In this document: positions 63,603-64,000 of the stretch, one piece after another
Position numbering within the stretch: position 1 is the stretch's first letter
Layout: the number at the start of each line of letters is the position of its first letter
Source of the DNA: Mucilaginibacter gracilis
Lineage (GTDB): Bacteria; Bacteroidota; Bacteroidia; Sphingobacteriales; Sphingobacteriaceae
DNA length: 64,000 bases
Reading direction: 5' to 3'
Assembly: GCF_003633615.1 (NCBI RefSeq)
Contig: NZ_RBKU01000001.1
Location: forward strand, 806,001 to 870,000
Translations under genes and position numbers: made by a program
Notes under the pieces: generated by a model
What the model saw: only the letters and a program-made list of their open reading frames with translations
What the model was told of the DNA's origin: nothing
Databases searched by the model: none

Positions 63603-64000
63603 TCCTTCAGAAAAAATGGCCGGGAATATCGAGGCCATCCGCATTGCCCTCACCTGGGACAAAAAGCGCGCATTCAGCGAACAAGAGTTGGATACCTTAC
63701 GGGCGTATGCCGGTTTCGGCGGGTTACGGGCCGTCTACTTTCCTTATGGTGAACGCGAAGAATGGATAAAACGCAATGCCTCGGATAACGATTTGCGCCT
63801 TTACCCGCAGGTCATGAAACTGCACGAACTATTAAGGCAACACTTGTCCGAAGCCGAATATAAACAGGCGGTAGAGGCCATGCGTCAAAGTTCCCTGACA
63901 GCCTTTTATACCCCGGCCTTTGTACCGCAGGCGATTTACCAGGCATTAAAGTCACAGGGTATTGCACCCCGTAAATTATATGAGCCAAGCGCGGGCGCTG
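63592..64000 (+). CDS. N6-adenine methylase/helicase-type large protein, N-terminal part
   Basis: The frame opens with MAFNPSEKMAGNIEAIRIAL and is still open at the window end, giving 136 residues. KKRAFSEQELDTLRAYAGFG and GLRAVYFPYG are followed by LTAFYTPAFVPQAIYQALKS, and the last codons encode KLYEPSAGA, the start of the SAM-binding motif I (EPSAGxG) of N6-adenine methylases. In Bacteroidota elements such genes code for very large proteins with methylase and SNF2-like helicase domains. It starts inside the previous gene by 11 bp. Confidence 0.8.
   Translation, partial: MAFNPSEKMAGNIEAIRIALTWDKKRAFSEQELDTLRAYAGFGGLRAVYFPYGEREEWIKRNASDNDLRLYPQVMKLHELLRQHLSEAEYKQAVEAMRQSSLTAFYTPAFVPQAIYQALKSQGIAPRKLYEPSAGA

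Overview
The window looks like a chromosomal segment of a Bacteroidota bacterium, most likely a Sphingobacteriaceae member near Mucilaginibacter or Pedobacter. This rests on SusC/SusD pairs, several FecR/ECF and TonB receptor genes, promoters with TAnnTTTG -7 boxes, absence of strong Shine-Dalgarno sites, and a Bacteroidota-type conjugative transposon. No rRNA, tRNA or CRISPR array was seen.

Layout. 1-2.1 kb: the end of a small peptide cluster (zinc-less LanC-like protein, MauE/DoxX-type membrane protein, Ser/Thr-rich DUF6520-like peptide) closed by a terminator. 2.1-9.8 kb, minus strand: a nutrient-uptake unit FecR anti-sigma -> SusC -> SusD -> TlpA-like thioredoxin. An ECF sigma gene that could be its partner lies at 14.1-14.7 kb, separated by a hypothetical gene, a group II intron and gene fragments. 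15-20.7 kb: small hypothetical genes (one frameshifted in a poly-A run), a DUF892 ferritin-like protein, a CheY-like regulator, a siderophore-interacting reductase, a Crp-type regulator and a DHA2 efflux pump.

20.9-37.5 kb, minus strand: a tightly packed metal-uptake operon with four TonB-dependent receptors, two PepSY membrane proteins, an MbnP/MbnH pair, a DUF3347 protein and a DJ-1/PfpI-YHS fusion lipoprotein. The MbnP/MbnH, DUF3347 and YHS genes point to copper. One PepSY gene is split by a 1151 bp ISAs1-family element flanked by a 10 bp target duplication.

37.7-44.6 kb: an XRE regulator, an Rhs protein with a possible L,D-transpeptidase-like C-terminal domain and an overlapping exported putative immunity gene, small hypothetical genes and a second Crp-type regulator. 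A dyad (GTTGT-N8-ACAAC) recurs at four places: the FecR start, the XRE start, the 43413 gene and an untranslated region.

44.7-64 kb: a conjugative element, with an RteC-like regulator, a probable structured RNA, excisionase-like HTH proteins, primase-like proteins, a cytosine methyltransferase with a second plausible gene in another frame, MobC/MobA with repeats resembling an oriT, ParA, and tra genes. The tra operon seems damaged. The stretch where DUF4133 (TraF) and the TraG ATPase should lie has collapsed into a TraE/TraI junction, and traJ carries a 2.5 kb group II intron that should splice in frame. The window ends inside a large methylase/helicase gene.
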